Assembly (NCBI GenBank): GCA_037957365.1 | Contig: JARHVA010001738.1 | Coordinates: forward strand, 899,501-963,500 | Direction of reading: 5' to 3' | DNA length: 64,000 nucleotides | From: Torreya grandis | Taxonomy: Eukaryota; Streptophyta; Pinopsida; Cupressales; Taxaceae | Shown: positions 11,896 to 24,865 of the stretch, one piece after another | Layout: each line of letters begins with the position of its first letter | How positions within the stretch are numbered: the stretch's first letter is position 1 | Made by a program: the position numbers and the translations under genes | Notes under the pieces: generated by a model | Seen by the model: only the letters and a program-made list of their open reading frames with translations | Databases searched by the model: none | Told to the model about the DNA's origin: nothing

Positions 11896-14800
11896 TATCA
11901 CCAAATATCACAACCTAGATGATGTTTTTAAATAATACTATAATATTTGGGAAACATTAGAAAACTTCTAGTCATGTGGGTTACCTATAGCAGAGGTAAA
12001 CCTTTAGGTTTAAGGGCTAACCCCCTAAATTGATCCTTAAGTGTTTATCACCTAGACTAACTAATTTTTTATGTGAAAAGAGATATAAGTATACATGAAA
12101 TTAAACTATTATAATGGGGTGATACACCAACAATATCTCCACTTTACTACCATACTCTTGCACTAAGAGACATGACCTAAAACACTAGCTTCAAATTCCT
12201 AGAATACTCTAACATTAATATTTCAAACATGGAGGTGACATACATAAAAACTACTCAAATTAAGTGAAATAGAGATAATTTTTAGACACTAAGGATACTT
12301 TTATAATTTAAAATATACCCATACACTTGACAACACTTCATGTGACCTATTAAAGTGGAACAACATGAATAAAAAATAGAAGGATTGAGAGAAAGCAAGG
12401 ATGGATATCAATCACTTGAATTTTCACTATACATCTCTTCAAACTCTTATAAAATTTATTTTTTGAACTCAAAACCAGATTTCATATTTTATTTCAAAGG
12501 TAAATTACAATATCAAAATAGCAAGGCTTTTCCATACCAAGTGTGGAATTCCCATACAAGAGCTAAAATGGCTTACATTTATAGAATATGAGAAGTGAGA
12601 GAAGAAAGTTAACCTCAAGGGTCATAATTACACATTTTAAGGCATGAAAATAAATTTAATTGTATATGAATTATGTTTATAATATAATTCTATAAGGTCC
12701 TCTTGGACAAATGTCACTCTAAAGCATGAAACTCAGCAAAACTAGCGTACGGTCTTGAATTGGCCTTCTTGGAAACTACCTTCATCATGAAGCATATTTT
12801 TATTAATTTAAATATGTATATGGATAGTTTAAACATATTCAATATCAATTATGGGTTATAAATACACCATAAAAATTATCATATGTGTCCCTAACTCATA
12901 TCCTTCTCCTAGATACTTTTTCTCACTATATGTAGTCATTTATTAGCCCTCTTTCACTCATTCCTCACACTTGTCACTAAATTTACCTTAATATACTTAA
13001 AAAAATACATGTAAGAGGTTATATTACACCTATATATATTTAAATTAAATTTAAATCCATCATTTAGACCTTAAAAAGACTCCTAATTGGACTTCTCATC
13101 TCTTCACTTGGCAGTCACTCTTTATGTTCATTGTTTGCCAAAGACTACCTAAGATGAATGACTTATAAGATATGTTTATGTGTTTTTATGAGGTCATAAA
13201 TGGATTTATTTAGTTATAATAAGTCTCTACATACCTCCCCAAATGACTCTCACCTCTTTATTCTGCTCTAAATCTACAAGACACATAAATATTTACAACA
13301 AAACCTTATTTTAGGCCTATCTATACAAGTAGGGTATAGATCAATCATGTGTCATGGATACTAATATATTTATCTAAAATAATAGAATAATTTCAAGTAC
13401 ATAATAAATATTTTTAATGCATTCCCATCCATCTCTTTCTAATTAGGTCTTTGATAAGGGTTTAGGAGGGTTTTTAGTGTTTTAAATTGTTAAGGATTAT
13501 TCATGATATCTTGACATTGAAACCTTAGACCAATTCAAATAAAATAATTTTATGGACATATATAATATATCATAAATCCTTGGAGTCTCATTAATAGTTT
13601 ATATATTAGTGTAATCTCTTGAAGTTAGCCTATCGAACTTGAGAATACATTCTAGATGGGTCTGGGGTGAAATAGGTCATGTTTGACCAACTTGTGCCAT
13701 TTATCTGCACACTAATGGCTCCAAAAAGTATCACTCCTTCCCCTAATTTTTATAAAATTCATTTTAATTATCATATATTCTTATAATTATATTTATTCCC
13801 CTATAAGTCTTAGGCTTAGTCTTAGGCCTAGCAGGCCTGACTTTGTTCTTGATACCCATAACCACCTTATGTAATTTAAAATGGTTATGAGGTATCCTTC
13901 ATGCTGTTTAATTCTTAAAAAAACTCCCCATACACTCCTTTTATTTTTACAATACTTATTATCACCCTCTCTTTGCATCACATACCCTACCTATAATCTA
14001 GACTGGTTGGGAGTGTCCTCTATCCGAGAAAATAGAGGGCACTTGCCCTATTTTCTCAAGAAAAAATGGGAATATGGGAGGATAAAATTGGTCATAAATA
14101 CATTATGTATAAATTCCATAATACATATATTATATTCTCTATCATCATCAACTCATCTAATCTCTCCAAACTATCACTCGAGACTGACTATGCAAGATTT
14201 AAGACATTTGTTTAACATTGGCTATGTTTAACTTCCATATTAGTGTTGTATGGAGGGTGGTATGAAAATTATAAGAATAAAATAAAAATTATCACTTAAT
14301 TTTAAAACTCTAAAACCTTTCATAAGGAGGATATTTTAATATGATACTTTTGAGAATATGACACCTTCCCCATTAACCCTTTTCCAATACTAGCACATAG
14401 TTGTAGGTGTTCTTCTTAGCTTAAAGCTCCTATGAAAAGTAATATGTATTAATAATTGTGTATTTTCACCCATTAGTTTACCATTCAGGTTTTTTAAACC
14501 ATCCTACAATGAATGATTTCCATCTCATGTTCTTATAAAATAGACTTGTTTTCATCTCTCAAGGTTGTTCTTCAAAGTAATACATATGGCTGTCAGTGGT
14601 CATCAGTGATTGGAAATCCCTCTAGATGATAATGTACATTAATAAAAATTTCTCAATATATTTAAATTTTATTAGGTTCACTAATACATTATGCTTTATC
14701 AAATACCCCATCTTCATTTATGACTAGGCATTTTATCCTTCAAGCATTATGGCTAGTCTTTCAAAGTACCAAACACAAATATAGGCTATGTTCTAGAATT

Positions 14801-16510
14801 GGAAATATTGTAGGTGGTGATTTATTATCAAGTATTTTATATCATTTATTTTATTTTATATAATTTAATTATACTATTTTATATACCTATCTCATGTCTT
14901 AAGACCATGTCTCACTTTTCATCAATGCCCTAACCCCACTTGAAAATTATTTCAATGTTGGTTTTGACTAATGGGCACCGTATATAGTGAATGTTTCTAG
15001 TCAATCATAAAATGAGTTAAAACATCATATAATCATCATCATCCTTCAATAAAATTACTCATTATTACATGTTCATGTTTCTCTCTAGGCCTATACTACA
15101 ATGATAAATTGATTTGACTAGCCTAGTCCTCAAATAGCTCTACCATGGTATGAAACTATGTAAGGCAGAGAGATACTTTGTAGAAATTAAGGTAAGTTGT
15201 CCCATTTTCAACTTTTTTAGTTTTTCATTTAATGGGGGTATTCTCTTGAGAAATTATTTAACTCTCCATCATAACAATTATCTATTTACACTCTTAGACT
15301 AAGAAGAAACCTCAATTATGTTCAAACCCCCTTCAAGGTCTTTCAAATTTTGTTTCAAACCTCTATAATTGGGCTTGAATATAACTATCTTTATCCATAC
15401 TCAGACCATTGGATGCCATGAGGTATATAGGTGTATTCTTTTCAATCATAGATCTAAATCATGTAAGGCAAATGTATCTAGAGTGGACTCTATATGTTAA
15501 AGGCACCATGAGTTTTTACAAAACATGGATACCATTTAAACAATGCTTCAAGCCTTTATATCCAAATCTCTCAACCAAACACCTTCTAAAGCTTTCAAGA
15601 CTTCAACCTATCTCTTTCAAAGATGACTCAGACCATCATGTTGAGTTCTATCTAACAATGTCATATTTATCATCACATTTAAACTCCTTTCCTTTTCATG
15701 AGCTCTAAAAACCTCCATTGGCCATTTTAGAGTCCATCACCTCAAAAGGTAGAATTATGACATATGGAAGGAAGATAGAGATTTTTTATATGCACATGCA
15801 AGATGAATTTATGAAAGAGTACTAGAGTACACCTAAAACCCATATCACACTTCTTTTACATACAATATATGGCAAAAAACCCAAATTTATAGTGAAATAT
15901 CTTCATTTTGTTAGGTCGTGGGGTTTGAAACCTCTTTCTAGGCACCCTATATTCTTAATATTTGTTCATGAAGCATGAGTCACCAATATGAAGATCATTT
16001 CCATGTAATGTAATTAAAAGGAGATTACTTTCATCCACTAAGAGAATTCAAATTGATTCCTCTCCTAATGACCATACTATTAGAAAACCATTTAACTTCC
16101 AAATGCCTTCCAATAGAGTGATGGGAAATGTAAGACAATTTTATTCATTCTTGATGCTATAAAAACTTCTTAAGATTTGGCAAAACATGTGATAATCATA
16201 AAAGACACTTCTAAATCATAAATACCTATTAATAAACCATATAGTCTATATGACTTACTTGAGAATGACCTTTTTGAAAGAATTTATTCTCTTTTCATTG
16301 CTACACCTAGAGAATTTTTAGTTACAAATAGTTATATGACACTTCTTAACACATGTGGAATGTTGGAGAACTTTTGACATACTTTTATTATTTGTAAAGT
16401 TTTACGAGTTCATAAATGACCCCAAAAGTGGCCTTAGAATGACATAAGTCTAAAAATAAATATGAAAAAGCTAATGGCACATTAAATTACCTCACTAAGA
16501 CCATGGTACA
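11896..16510 (-). repeat. Element II 3' LTR (left copy)
   Basis: Left copy of the 4.6 kb direct repeat. On the plus strand it begins TATCACCAAAT, where the right copy has TGTCACCAAAT, so the terminal dinucleotide has probably decayed. It ends ...GACCATGGTACA, which reads TGTACC on the element strand. Homology to the right copy stops there. The bases just outside read GAGGGTTTCATAGGG on the minus strand and may be a decayed polypurine tract. Open frames inside (12385-12591, 13881-14231, 15409-15708) are not conserved in the other copy and are not treated as genes. Confidence 0.85.
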
Positions 16511-17029
16511 CCCTATGAAACCCTCATATCATGTTTTCAACTATAAGGGGTTGACCTATTTTTACTTGTGGTCAAAATAGTCAACATTCTTGGCAATTTC
16601 TAAGGGTGATATGCCATCTATGCAAAATATTGGTAGCCTACTCCTATCCATTAGGATATGGAGTCACCTATACATAGATTTGACATTTAATTTTCTTTTA
16701 AAAGATACCAAACAATATAAAACAAAACACAAAATGATAAACTAAAACACATAAGAAAAGACAATAAACACACACTTGTGCTCTTATCAAGACTTATGGA
16801 AGACACGTAACAAACCCAATCAAACTAACTTAAATGTAAAATAACCTAAATAAATGTCTTCCTCTTGGATCAAAGGGGAAGATTGAAACCTTTCCTGCTT
16901 CATGAAATGGAGTGAATGAGACATATTTCCTTTTGAACCTTGGTATGGGTGCCTCTATCTCCTTCATGGTGTTTACCAATCTTCTTGGTATGATCCTCAA
17001 TATGATTAATATAGTGACAAAGAGATCAG
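16511..17029 (-). other. Element II interior, 3' untranslated part
   Basis: Between the end of the internal ORF and the 3' LTR there is about 0.5 kb without recognisable coding sequence. No pol remnant was seen, so the missing enzymes are absent rather than merely decayed. Confidence 0.5.
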
Positions 17030-18690
17030 CTATGAAGGTGAACTCTGCTTACACTTCAAAAACCCAACATTTTTATTAGACTCCTCAGATACAACTTCTA
17101 ATAGTGTTTCAAGAAGGCATGTTATCTTGAATTCCATGGTACTCTCAATAAGAATAGGTTGATTTTTAGCTACAAGTTTCTCAATCTCATCAAGGATATT
17201 TTCATAGTCCACCCAATCTTGATCATTATCCTCCATGGAGACCTCTTACTCTATCTTCTTATGTACTTGGCCCTCAACCTGGAAAAGTTATTCAAGTTAT
17301 TAGAAAATACAAAACTAATATTACTAATCATCCTTGCTCTCTTTCTTGTTAAGAACCACTGCCTCTTCAATTGTATCTTCTTGGTACTTGAGTACTTGAT
17401 TAACTCAAAACTGACTATAATTTCAATAGGTTGGGATAACATAAGGTCATATTTTGAGAGCACACCATTAAGAGGTAAGGTAGTTTCTTATTCAATGGTA
17501 TTTTTAGGTTCAAGATATTTATCATGATCATGAACATCAACCAAGTAATCAGATATATAGCCCTTATAAATCAATTCTTTTTTCATACCTTGACTACACT
17601 CTTTATCGATAGCTACAAAATGACATTCAAGATTTTATTCTTCAGTCAAGAAGATTTATTTTCATTTACTTTTACCAATGGGGGTCCCTATGGTGATTTA
17701 TTCTTAATATTCACTTAAGGCATCCTCTTGATAATTTTTGGCTTGAGCTTGCTCCTCTTCACTTTCTTCCCATAAAATGGGGTATCCTTCAAGAAGGTAT
17801 GAGGTGGGAGGTTGATGGTTAAGCTCATGGGTTGTAGATGGAGTATGAGATAAAATGGAGGGCTTGTGAATGGGTTTTGGAATGAATTCTTATTAAATGA
17901 ACTCATGGGGAGATGAATAGTTTCATTGGTCAAAATGAAATACACCTTCTTCAACAAGAGTCTCACCTTTCCCATAGCATTATTGAGGCTCTTCAATAGA
18001 TGTATGATCATTTTCAAGATCTTTGTTTTCCCACATTATTAGTATATTTACTGAGAATTGGATTTTTTTTTTGATAAGTATAACTTACTATTGATATCAC
18101 TTTGAGTTTCCTCTTTAACCACCTCCTACATGTATATCCATTTCTAAACAAACCTATTAACCATTTTTGATATAGTTAGGAAGTACATCAAACTAATTAT
18201 CCCATGCTCCCTTCCACTTTTTACCATCTAGGAGACTTGGTATGAGTGTCAAAAAGTATTTTATATGAGATGGGGTTGACAGAGGAGGAGTGTAATAGTG
18301 GCTATTGTGATGAGCTTCCATTTGTAGAAATAAGAATTGATATTTTATTTTGACATATCTTGATGTAAAATCAATGGGTTCATCCAATTCTTCATGATAG
18401 GATTGATAAGCATCATCTTGAGGTTGATATTCATCATTATAAGGATGGTAGGAGTTATATTGGGGTTGATAAGAAGTCACTTCTTGATAGGATTATTGAT
18501 ATCCTTACTCATAGGGATACTCAAACACATGATGTTCATGTGAAGAAGGATTGGGATGATCATATGGTTTCCATGGCATATAATATTGATAATAATTTTG
18601 ATATGGTTGTTGAGGGGTATAAAAAGGCTGATATGAAGGTGTATAGTAGGGGTTCCCATCATATCCATCCATATAAACTTCATGAGTTAA
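17030..18690 (-). pseudogene. Element II internal ORF: Tyr/Pro/Gln-rich then acidic protein
   Basis: The only coding-like sequence of element II, readable from ~18690 down to 17030 with several frame changes (about 550 codons). The N-terminal part is rich in Tyr, Pro and Gln (YYTPSYQPFYTPQQPYQNYY near 18640; SYQPQYNSYHPYNDEYQPQD near 18460), then DEPIDFTSRYVKIKYQFLFL. The middle has PFTSPPFYLILH and EESEEEQAQAKNYQEDA. The C-terminal block at 17030-17236 reads DWVDYENILDEIEKLVAKNQ. Such low-complexity proteins occur in the gag position of some Tat-type gypsy elements, so gag-like is the best guess. No zinc knuckle or protease was seen. Plus-strand frames at 17159-17718 overlap it and look like shadows. 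Confidence 0.5.
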
Positions 18691-18875
18691 ATGAAATATA
18701 TTAACTAATCAAAACCTTTAATAATAAATACATGGGATGATTATAACTAGAAGATTTATTTTAGAATTGCCATCGATGCTTGCTTTCTTTCATCTAAAAG
18801 CTAATTAGAGAAAAGACACACCAATAATATTTCCACTCTCTTGTACCTTGGTCCCATTGGGTAGGCCAAAAATTT
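18691..18875 (-). promoter_or_regulatory. Element II primer-binding-site region and leader
   Basis: Immediately inside the 5' LTR the element strand reads AAATTTTTGGCCTACCCAAT, then GGGACCAAGG. It resembles the TTTTTGGCGCC...GGGGACC that follows the LTR of many Athila/Tat elements, after CpG decay and a small deletion. The match is approximate and the tRNA cannot be named with confidence. A short leader follows before the first coding-like sequence at ~18690. Confidence 0.4.
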
Positions 18876-21794
18876 TGTCACCAAATCTCCACACCCTATA
18901 TGATATTTTTAAATCCTACTCTAATATTTGGGAAACATTGGAATACCTCTTAGTGTATGGGTTGCCTATATTAGAAGTAGACCTCTAAGTTTAAATGCTA
19001 GCTCCCTAGATTAATCATAAAGTAATTATCACCTAAACTAAATAATTACTTATGTGAAAAGAGATAGAAGCAGACATGAAATTAAACTAACCTAATGGCA
19101 TGATACACCATAAATATCTCCACTTTACTAACATACTCTTGTACTAAGAGACATGACCTACAACACTAGCTTCAAAGTCCTAGAATACTCTAACATCAGT
19201 ATTTCAAACATGGAGGTGATATGCATGCAAAATACCCAAGGTAAGTGAACCAAAGATAATTTTAGAAAATAATGATAATTTTATACTTGAAACTAGACCC
19301 ATACACTTGATAACACTTGATGTGACCTACTAAAGTAGAATAACTGGCATCAAACATGGAAAGATTGAGAAAAAGCAAGGATGGATATCAATCACTTGAA
19401 TGTTCACTATACATCTCTTCACACCCTTAGATAATATTTGTTTTTAACTAAAAAATATATTTTATATATTATTAAAAAGGAAAATTAAAATATCAAATTA
19501 GCAAGGCTTTGCCATACTAGGTGTGGAATTCTCATACAAAAGCCAAAATGGCTTACATTTATAGAATGTGAGAAGACAGAGAAGAAAGTGAAGCTCAAGG
19601 GTCATAATTCCACATGTAAATTCATGAAAATTAGTTACATTATAGATTATTGAAGTGGATAATATAAGTCTTGAAGGTTTTTTTGGATAAATATCTCTCT
19701 AAAGCATGAAACTCTCCAAAACTAGAATAGGGTTTTCAATTGGCCTTCTTAGAAAATATATTCATCATGAAGCATATTTTGACTATTTTAAATAAGTATA
19801 GGGAGATTTGAAACATATGAAATATTGAGTAGGGTTTAAAAACATGCCATAATATTTATCATGTGTCCTTAACTCATAACCTTTTTTGGACACTTGTTCT
19901 CACTATCTGTAGTTATTCATTAGCCGTCTTTCACTCATCCCTCACACTTGTCACTCAAGTGACCTTAGTTTCTAAATAAAATATATGAAAGAGTTGGTAT
20001 GACACATTTATATAGTCCCCTTTCCTTCCAATCCATGAATCAAACCTTAAAATTACCCCAAATTGTAATTCTCATCTCTTCACTAGGAAATCACTCTCCA
20101 TGTTCCCTATTTTCCAAAGACTACCTAAGATCAAAGACTTATCAAAGATTTTTATGTTGTTTTATTAGGTGATAAATTGATTTATTTAGTTATAATAAGT
20201 CTCTAAATACCTCCCAAAATGACTCTCACCTTTTTATTATGCTCTAAATCTATAAAACACACAAATCTTTGCAAAAAACCATGTTTTAGGCCTAACCATA
20301 CAAGCAGGGTATAGAATAATCATGTCTTATGGATCTTGAGAGAGTTATATATAATTATATAATAATTTATATGATATAATACACCTTTTTAATTCATTAT
20401 CATCCATCTCTTTCCAATCAGGTATTTGATAAGGGTTTAAGAGGGTTTTTAGTGTTTCAAACTGCTAAGGACTATTCATGAAATCATGACATTAAAACCT
20501 CAAAAAAAATACACTAATATCATGTTAGGTTACCTATTATATAAATAATAACTCATTATAATCTCATGTACATTGTATATACTAGTGTGAGCTCTTGAAG
20601 TTAGCCTCTTGAACCCTAGTGTGCATTCTAGATTAGTTTGGGGTAAAATAGGTCAAGTTTGACCAACTTGTGTCATTTATATACACACCAATAGATATAA
20701 ACATTATAATTCCTTAAAATAAATTTTATTAAATTCATTATAAGGTTAATATATCCTTGGAAGTATATTTAGACCCCTATAGGGCTTAGGATTAGTCTTA
20801 CGCCTAATAGGCTTGACTGTGTTCTTGATTCCCATAACCACCATGTGTAATTTAAAATGGATATGGGATATAATTCATGTTTTTTCATTCTTATAAAAAA
20901 ATTCCCACACCCTCATTGAAGTTTTATAATACTTTTTATCACCCTCTCTTGCCATCACATACCCTACCTTCAATCTAGATTGGCTAGGAGTGCCCTCTTT
21001 TTGAGATAAAATATAGTGAAATTCCCCTATTTTCTAAAGAAAAATGGGAATATGGGAGGATAAAATAGGTCATATATACCTTATGTACCAATTACCAAAA
21101 ATATATCATATCTCTATCATCCTAAACTCCTCCAATATCTCCAAACTAACTCTCAAGGTCAAAGGAATTTTCTCAACTTTGGTTGTGTTTAACTACCATC
21201 TTAATACTATGTGGAAGGTGGTATGATCATTACAATAATTAACTTAGAATTATCAACCAATTTAAAAACTCTTAAACCATTCATAATAAGGATATTTCAA
21301 TATGATGCTTGTGATAATAGGACACCTTGCACCATTAACCCTTCTCTAGTACTAACACAAAACTATAGGTGCTCTTCTTGGGATTGAATATCCCATAGGC
21401 AATAATATGTATTAATAAATATGTGTCTTCACTCATTTTTTTACCCTTTATATTTTTTAAACCCTCATATAATGAATTATGTCCATCTCATGTTCTTACA
21501 ACACAAACTTATTTTCCATCTCTCAAGGTTGTTCTTCAAAATGCTACATATGGTTATAGGTGGTCATGAATGTTTAGAGACCCCTGTAGGTGATAATATA
21601 CATTAATATACTTGTATCACTATATTTTAACTTTCTTAGGGTTAATAATACATTTTTATTCATCAAATGCCCCATCTTCATTGATGACTAGGTAGTTTAT
21701 CCTTCAAGCATCATGGCTAGTCTTTCAAAGTACCAAACACAAATGTAGGTTATGTTCTACAATTAGAAATACTATAGGTGGTGATTTATGATCA

Positions 21795-21836
<42 letters not shown>

Positions 21837-23477
21837 TAATTTAATATATGTTCATTACACTATCTCATGCCTTGAGACCATGTATCACTCTTCATCAATG
21901 CACTAACTCCACTTGTAAATTGTTTCAAAGTTGGTTTTGACTAATGGGCACTGTATACACTAAATTTTTCTATTCAATTATATAATGAGATGAAACATCA
22001 TATAAAAATCATCCTCCTTCAATAAAATGACTCAGTATTTCATGGGCATGTTTCTCTCTAGTACTATGCTATATGATGATTTGATTGACTGGCCTAGTCC
22101 TTAAATATCTCTACCATGGCATGAAACTATGTAAGGCAGAGAGCTACTTAAAATACATTAAGGTATGGTATCCAATTTGAAACTTTTTTAGTTTTTAATT
22201 GAATGGGGGTGTTGTCTTGAGAACTTATTGAAATTTCCATCATAACAATGATTTATTTATTCTCTTAGACCAAGATTAAATCTCAATTAGATTCAAAACC
22301 CCTCCAAGGCCTTCCAAATTCTATTTCATACCTATATAATTGTGCTTGATTATAGATATATTTGTCCATACTTTGACCATTATATGCAATGAGGTATATA
22401 TGTTTAGTCTTTTAATTCATAGTTCTAAATCATGCAAATAAAATTTATCTAGAGTGGACTCTATATTGTTAATGAGCCATGAGCTTTTCCAAAACATGAA
22501 TACCTTGAAAATAATGCTCCAAGCCTTTATATCAAACTCTCTTAACCAAACATCTTCTTAATCTTTCAACACTTCAACCTATTTATTTCATGGATGAATC
22601 AAACAATCATATTCAGATCCTTCTAAAAATTTCATATTTCTCATCACCTTGAAACTTATTGCTTGCTCATGAGTTCTAAAAACCTTCATTAGCATTTTTA
22701 GAGTCCATCACCTCAAAAGGTAGAATTGTGACATTTGAAAGGAAGATGGATAATCTATATATGCATGTATAATATTAATTGATTCAAGATCACTAGAGTA
22801 CACCTAAGACTCATATCACACTTATTTAACATGTAACATGTAGTAAACAACCCAAATTTATAGTGAAACCTCTTCATTTTGTAAGGTGGTGGGGCTTGAA
22901 ACCTCTTTCTCAGCAACCTATTTTCTTAACATTTATTCATGAATCATGAGTCGCCAATATAAATACCATTTACATGGAATGTAAATACATGGAGATTAAT
23001 TTATCTACCATGATAATTTAACTTTATTTCTCTCTTATTGGTTGTACCATCAAAAAACTTTTACTTTCAAATGCCTTCCAAGAGAGTGATGGGAAATCTA
23101 AAATAGTTTTATTCATTATTGAAGCTGTCAAAACTTCTCAAGATTTGGGAAAGATGTGGGAATCCCAAAAGACACTTATATAACACAAAAACCTATTCAT
23201 AAGATGTAAAATCCATACAACTTACTTAAAAATGACCTTTTTGAAAGTATTTATTCTCTTTTCAATGTTGCACCTATAGAAATTTCATTTACAAATAATT
23301 ATATAACACTTCCTAACACATGTGGGATGTTGGAGAAATTTTTACATACTTGTATTCTTTGGAAATTCATATAAGTTCATAAATGACCCCAAAAGTGGTC
23401 TTAGAATGACATAGGACTAAAAATGAATATGAAAAAGCTAATGACACATTAAATGACCTCATTAGGACCATGGTGAA
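18876..23477 (-). repeat. Element II 5' LTR (right copy)
   Basis: Right copy of the 4.6 kb direct repeat, beginning TGTCACCAAAT on the plus strand and ending ...GACCATGGTGAA. A (TA)n run at ~21803-21828 is longer than in the left copy. By eye the two copies differ at many sites and by several small indels, mostly transitions, so insertion is old. Open frames at 21044-21226 and 21421-21606 are not shared with the left copy. Confidence 0.85.
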
Positions 23478-23629
23478 AATACTCAACACATCCTAGTACA
23501 ACCCATCAACTAATCACTCATCCTATCATTATACAAGATATTATGACATTACATGTAGATACTTATGTATATTAATTATCTATTCTATTTGGCTTGTTTA
23601 CATGCTTTTTATCATGTAGATATTTTATT

Positions 23630-23634
23630 GTATT
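23630..23634. repeat. Target-site duplication, left (GTATT)
   Basis: GTATT directly before the left end of element III; the same five bases directly follow its right end at 38210-38214. Five bases is the usual Ty3/gypsy duplication length. The agreement confirms both element ends. Confidence 0.85.
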
Positions 23635-24846
23635 TGTATGTAATCAAAAATTCATCATGTCTATAAATCAATCCTAGCTCGAAGAAGATAGATCATACCT
23701 ATACTTCTGATTGGGAATACACTTTTTAAGTGGGAGGATGACCAATATGGGGATCTATTAGACCTGATTAGGGGGTCAATTGTTATAATACACCATGTGA
23801 GGTAGGGTTCCAAAGCCTACAGTCTAACATAATCATACAATAACCCTAAAAGAGTCCTAAGGTTTAATATTAACTTATTCTAGAAAAAAATAAAGTAAAT
23901 CTAATCTAGCACACACCAAAGCTTATGTCACAAAGTGGGGGTTAGAAAAAAAACAAAGTACTAAACTAAACATTCATACAACACATATACTCACATCAAT
24001 GTATACAAAATCCTAATGCATGGAAGAAAGAATCAAAACTACATTATCTATCTACTCTTACAAAGGAGAAATAAAGTTAGGAATACTTACCTTGAACATG
24101 AACCCGCCATGCCTCAATCTCTCATTTTATTAAGGTGCTTCACAAGAGATTGTTGTTTTATGTAAGGATAACAAAGACAAATCAGCTCCAGGCTACATAA
24201 CCTATCTTTGCATATAAAATAAGTATCCACAAGACAAGATCTATATATCCAAAGAAAGTATGGAACCCTAAGCTTTATTACTCAAGTAGAATGGTCAATA
24301 AGTAGATGTTTTGTCACACTTATTCTTATTCACTTATCTTCTTACAAATGGTTGGAAATGAACCTGTATATATAGGTGGATCTTACACTAAATCCTCCTA
24401 GAAATTTTATCTATACAGCATCAACCATGTTTAACCTTTTATGTTTTTCAAGACAATTTACTAGGTCTCAGCTAGGTTGGTTGAAGGGATATAAAAACCA
24501 ATAAGTGAAAAATACCTCTAAACTGTATAGGGTCAATCCTACTCAACCCAGTACAATTGACAGTCTAAAAGGGAATTAAGGTAAGAAAAAGAAGATGGAA
24601 AGAGTAAAATTATTAGAATGGGTAAGGTTGAGAAAAATAACCTTAGGTTTAATCTTTTTACGAGATGAGTGTGTAGATGGCAAGTGGTAAAATGGAAAAG
24701 AATCTTATGAAGCACCAATGGTCTGCCCACCCCTTTCTCAGTGCACCCTTTATGGTATGCACTTAGAGATATTGAGACTTAATAGGTTCTTGCTAGATAC
24801 AAAGTGTTAATAATCAATAAAAGTTTGAAAATATTATTTGTATACA
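23635..24846 (-). repeat. Element III 3' LTR (left copy)
   Basis: Begins TGTATGTAAT and ends GTATACA on the plus strand, so it has TG...CA ends. It shares long collinear phrases with 37011-38209, for example AAATTCATCATGTCTATAAA, GTAGGGTTCCAAAGCCTA and GAGAAAGGGGTGGG. It also carries diverged GGTCAATCC/CAACCC motifs near 24530. Its minus-strand frames at 24539-24730 and 24779-24961 match LTR sequence and are not genes. Confidence 0.9.
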
Positions 24847-24865
24847 TATTCCCCCACTCAAAGCT
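24847..24865 (-). promoter_or_regulatory. Element III polypurine tract
   Basis: On the element strand the sequence CTTTGAGTGGGGGAATA lies immediately upstream of the 3' LTR. A purine-rich run at this place primes plus-strand DNA synthesis in LTR elements. It fixes the orientation as minus. Confidence 0.75.

Larger units (their letters stand above)
11896..23477 (-). mobile_element. Element II: LARD-like LTR retrotransposon with 4.6 kb LTRs
   Basis: Two direct repeats of ~4.6 kb (11896-16510 and 18876-23477) flank a 2,365 bp interior. Shared landmarks keep order and spacing across the whole repeat: TTTGGGAAACATT near 11947/18927, ACCATACTCTTG-type text near 12148/19128, AAGGGTTTAGGAGGGTTTTTAG near 13457/20433 and the right-end phrase GAAAAAGCTAATG near 16466/23431. 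Orientation is minus because the internal ORF is minus and a PBS-like TTTTTGGCCTACCC follows the right-hand LTR in that direction. No RT, RNase H or integrase fits in the interior, so it would depend on another element. Known LARDs (for example barley Sukkula) have LTRs of about 4.5 kb. No clear target-site duplication was found, so ends may be off by a few bases. Confidence 0.85.

Noticed and set aside
13881..14231. Plus-strand 116-codon frame
   Set aside because: It lies inside the element II LTR, is antisense to the element, and the matching place in the other LTR is not open.
18876..18990. Target-site duplication for element II
   Set aside because: TTTAA before the left end and AATAC after the right end do not match. 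Shifting the ends by a few bases did not give a convincing pair, so none is annotated.
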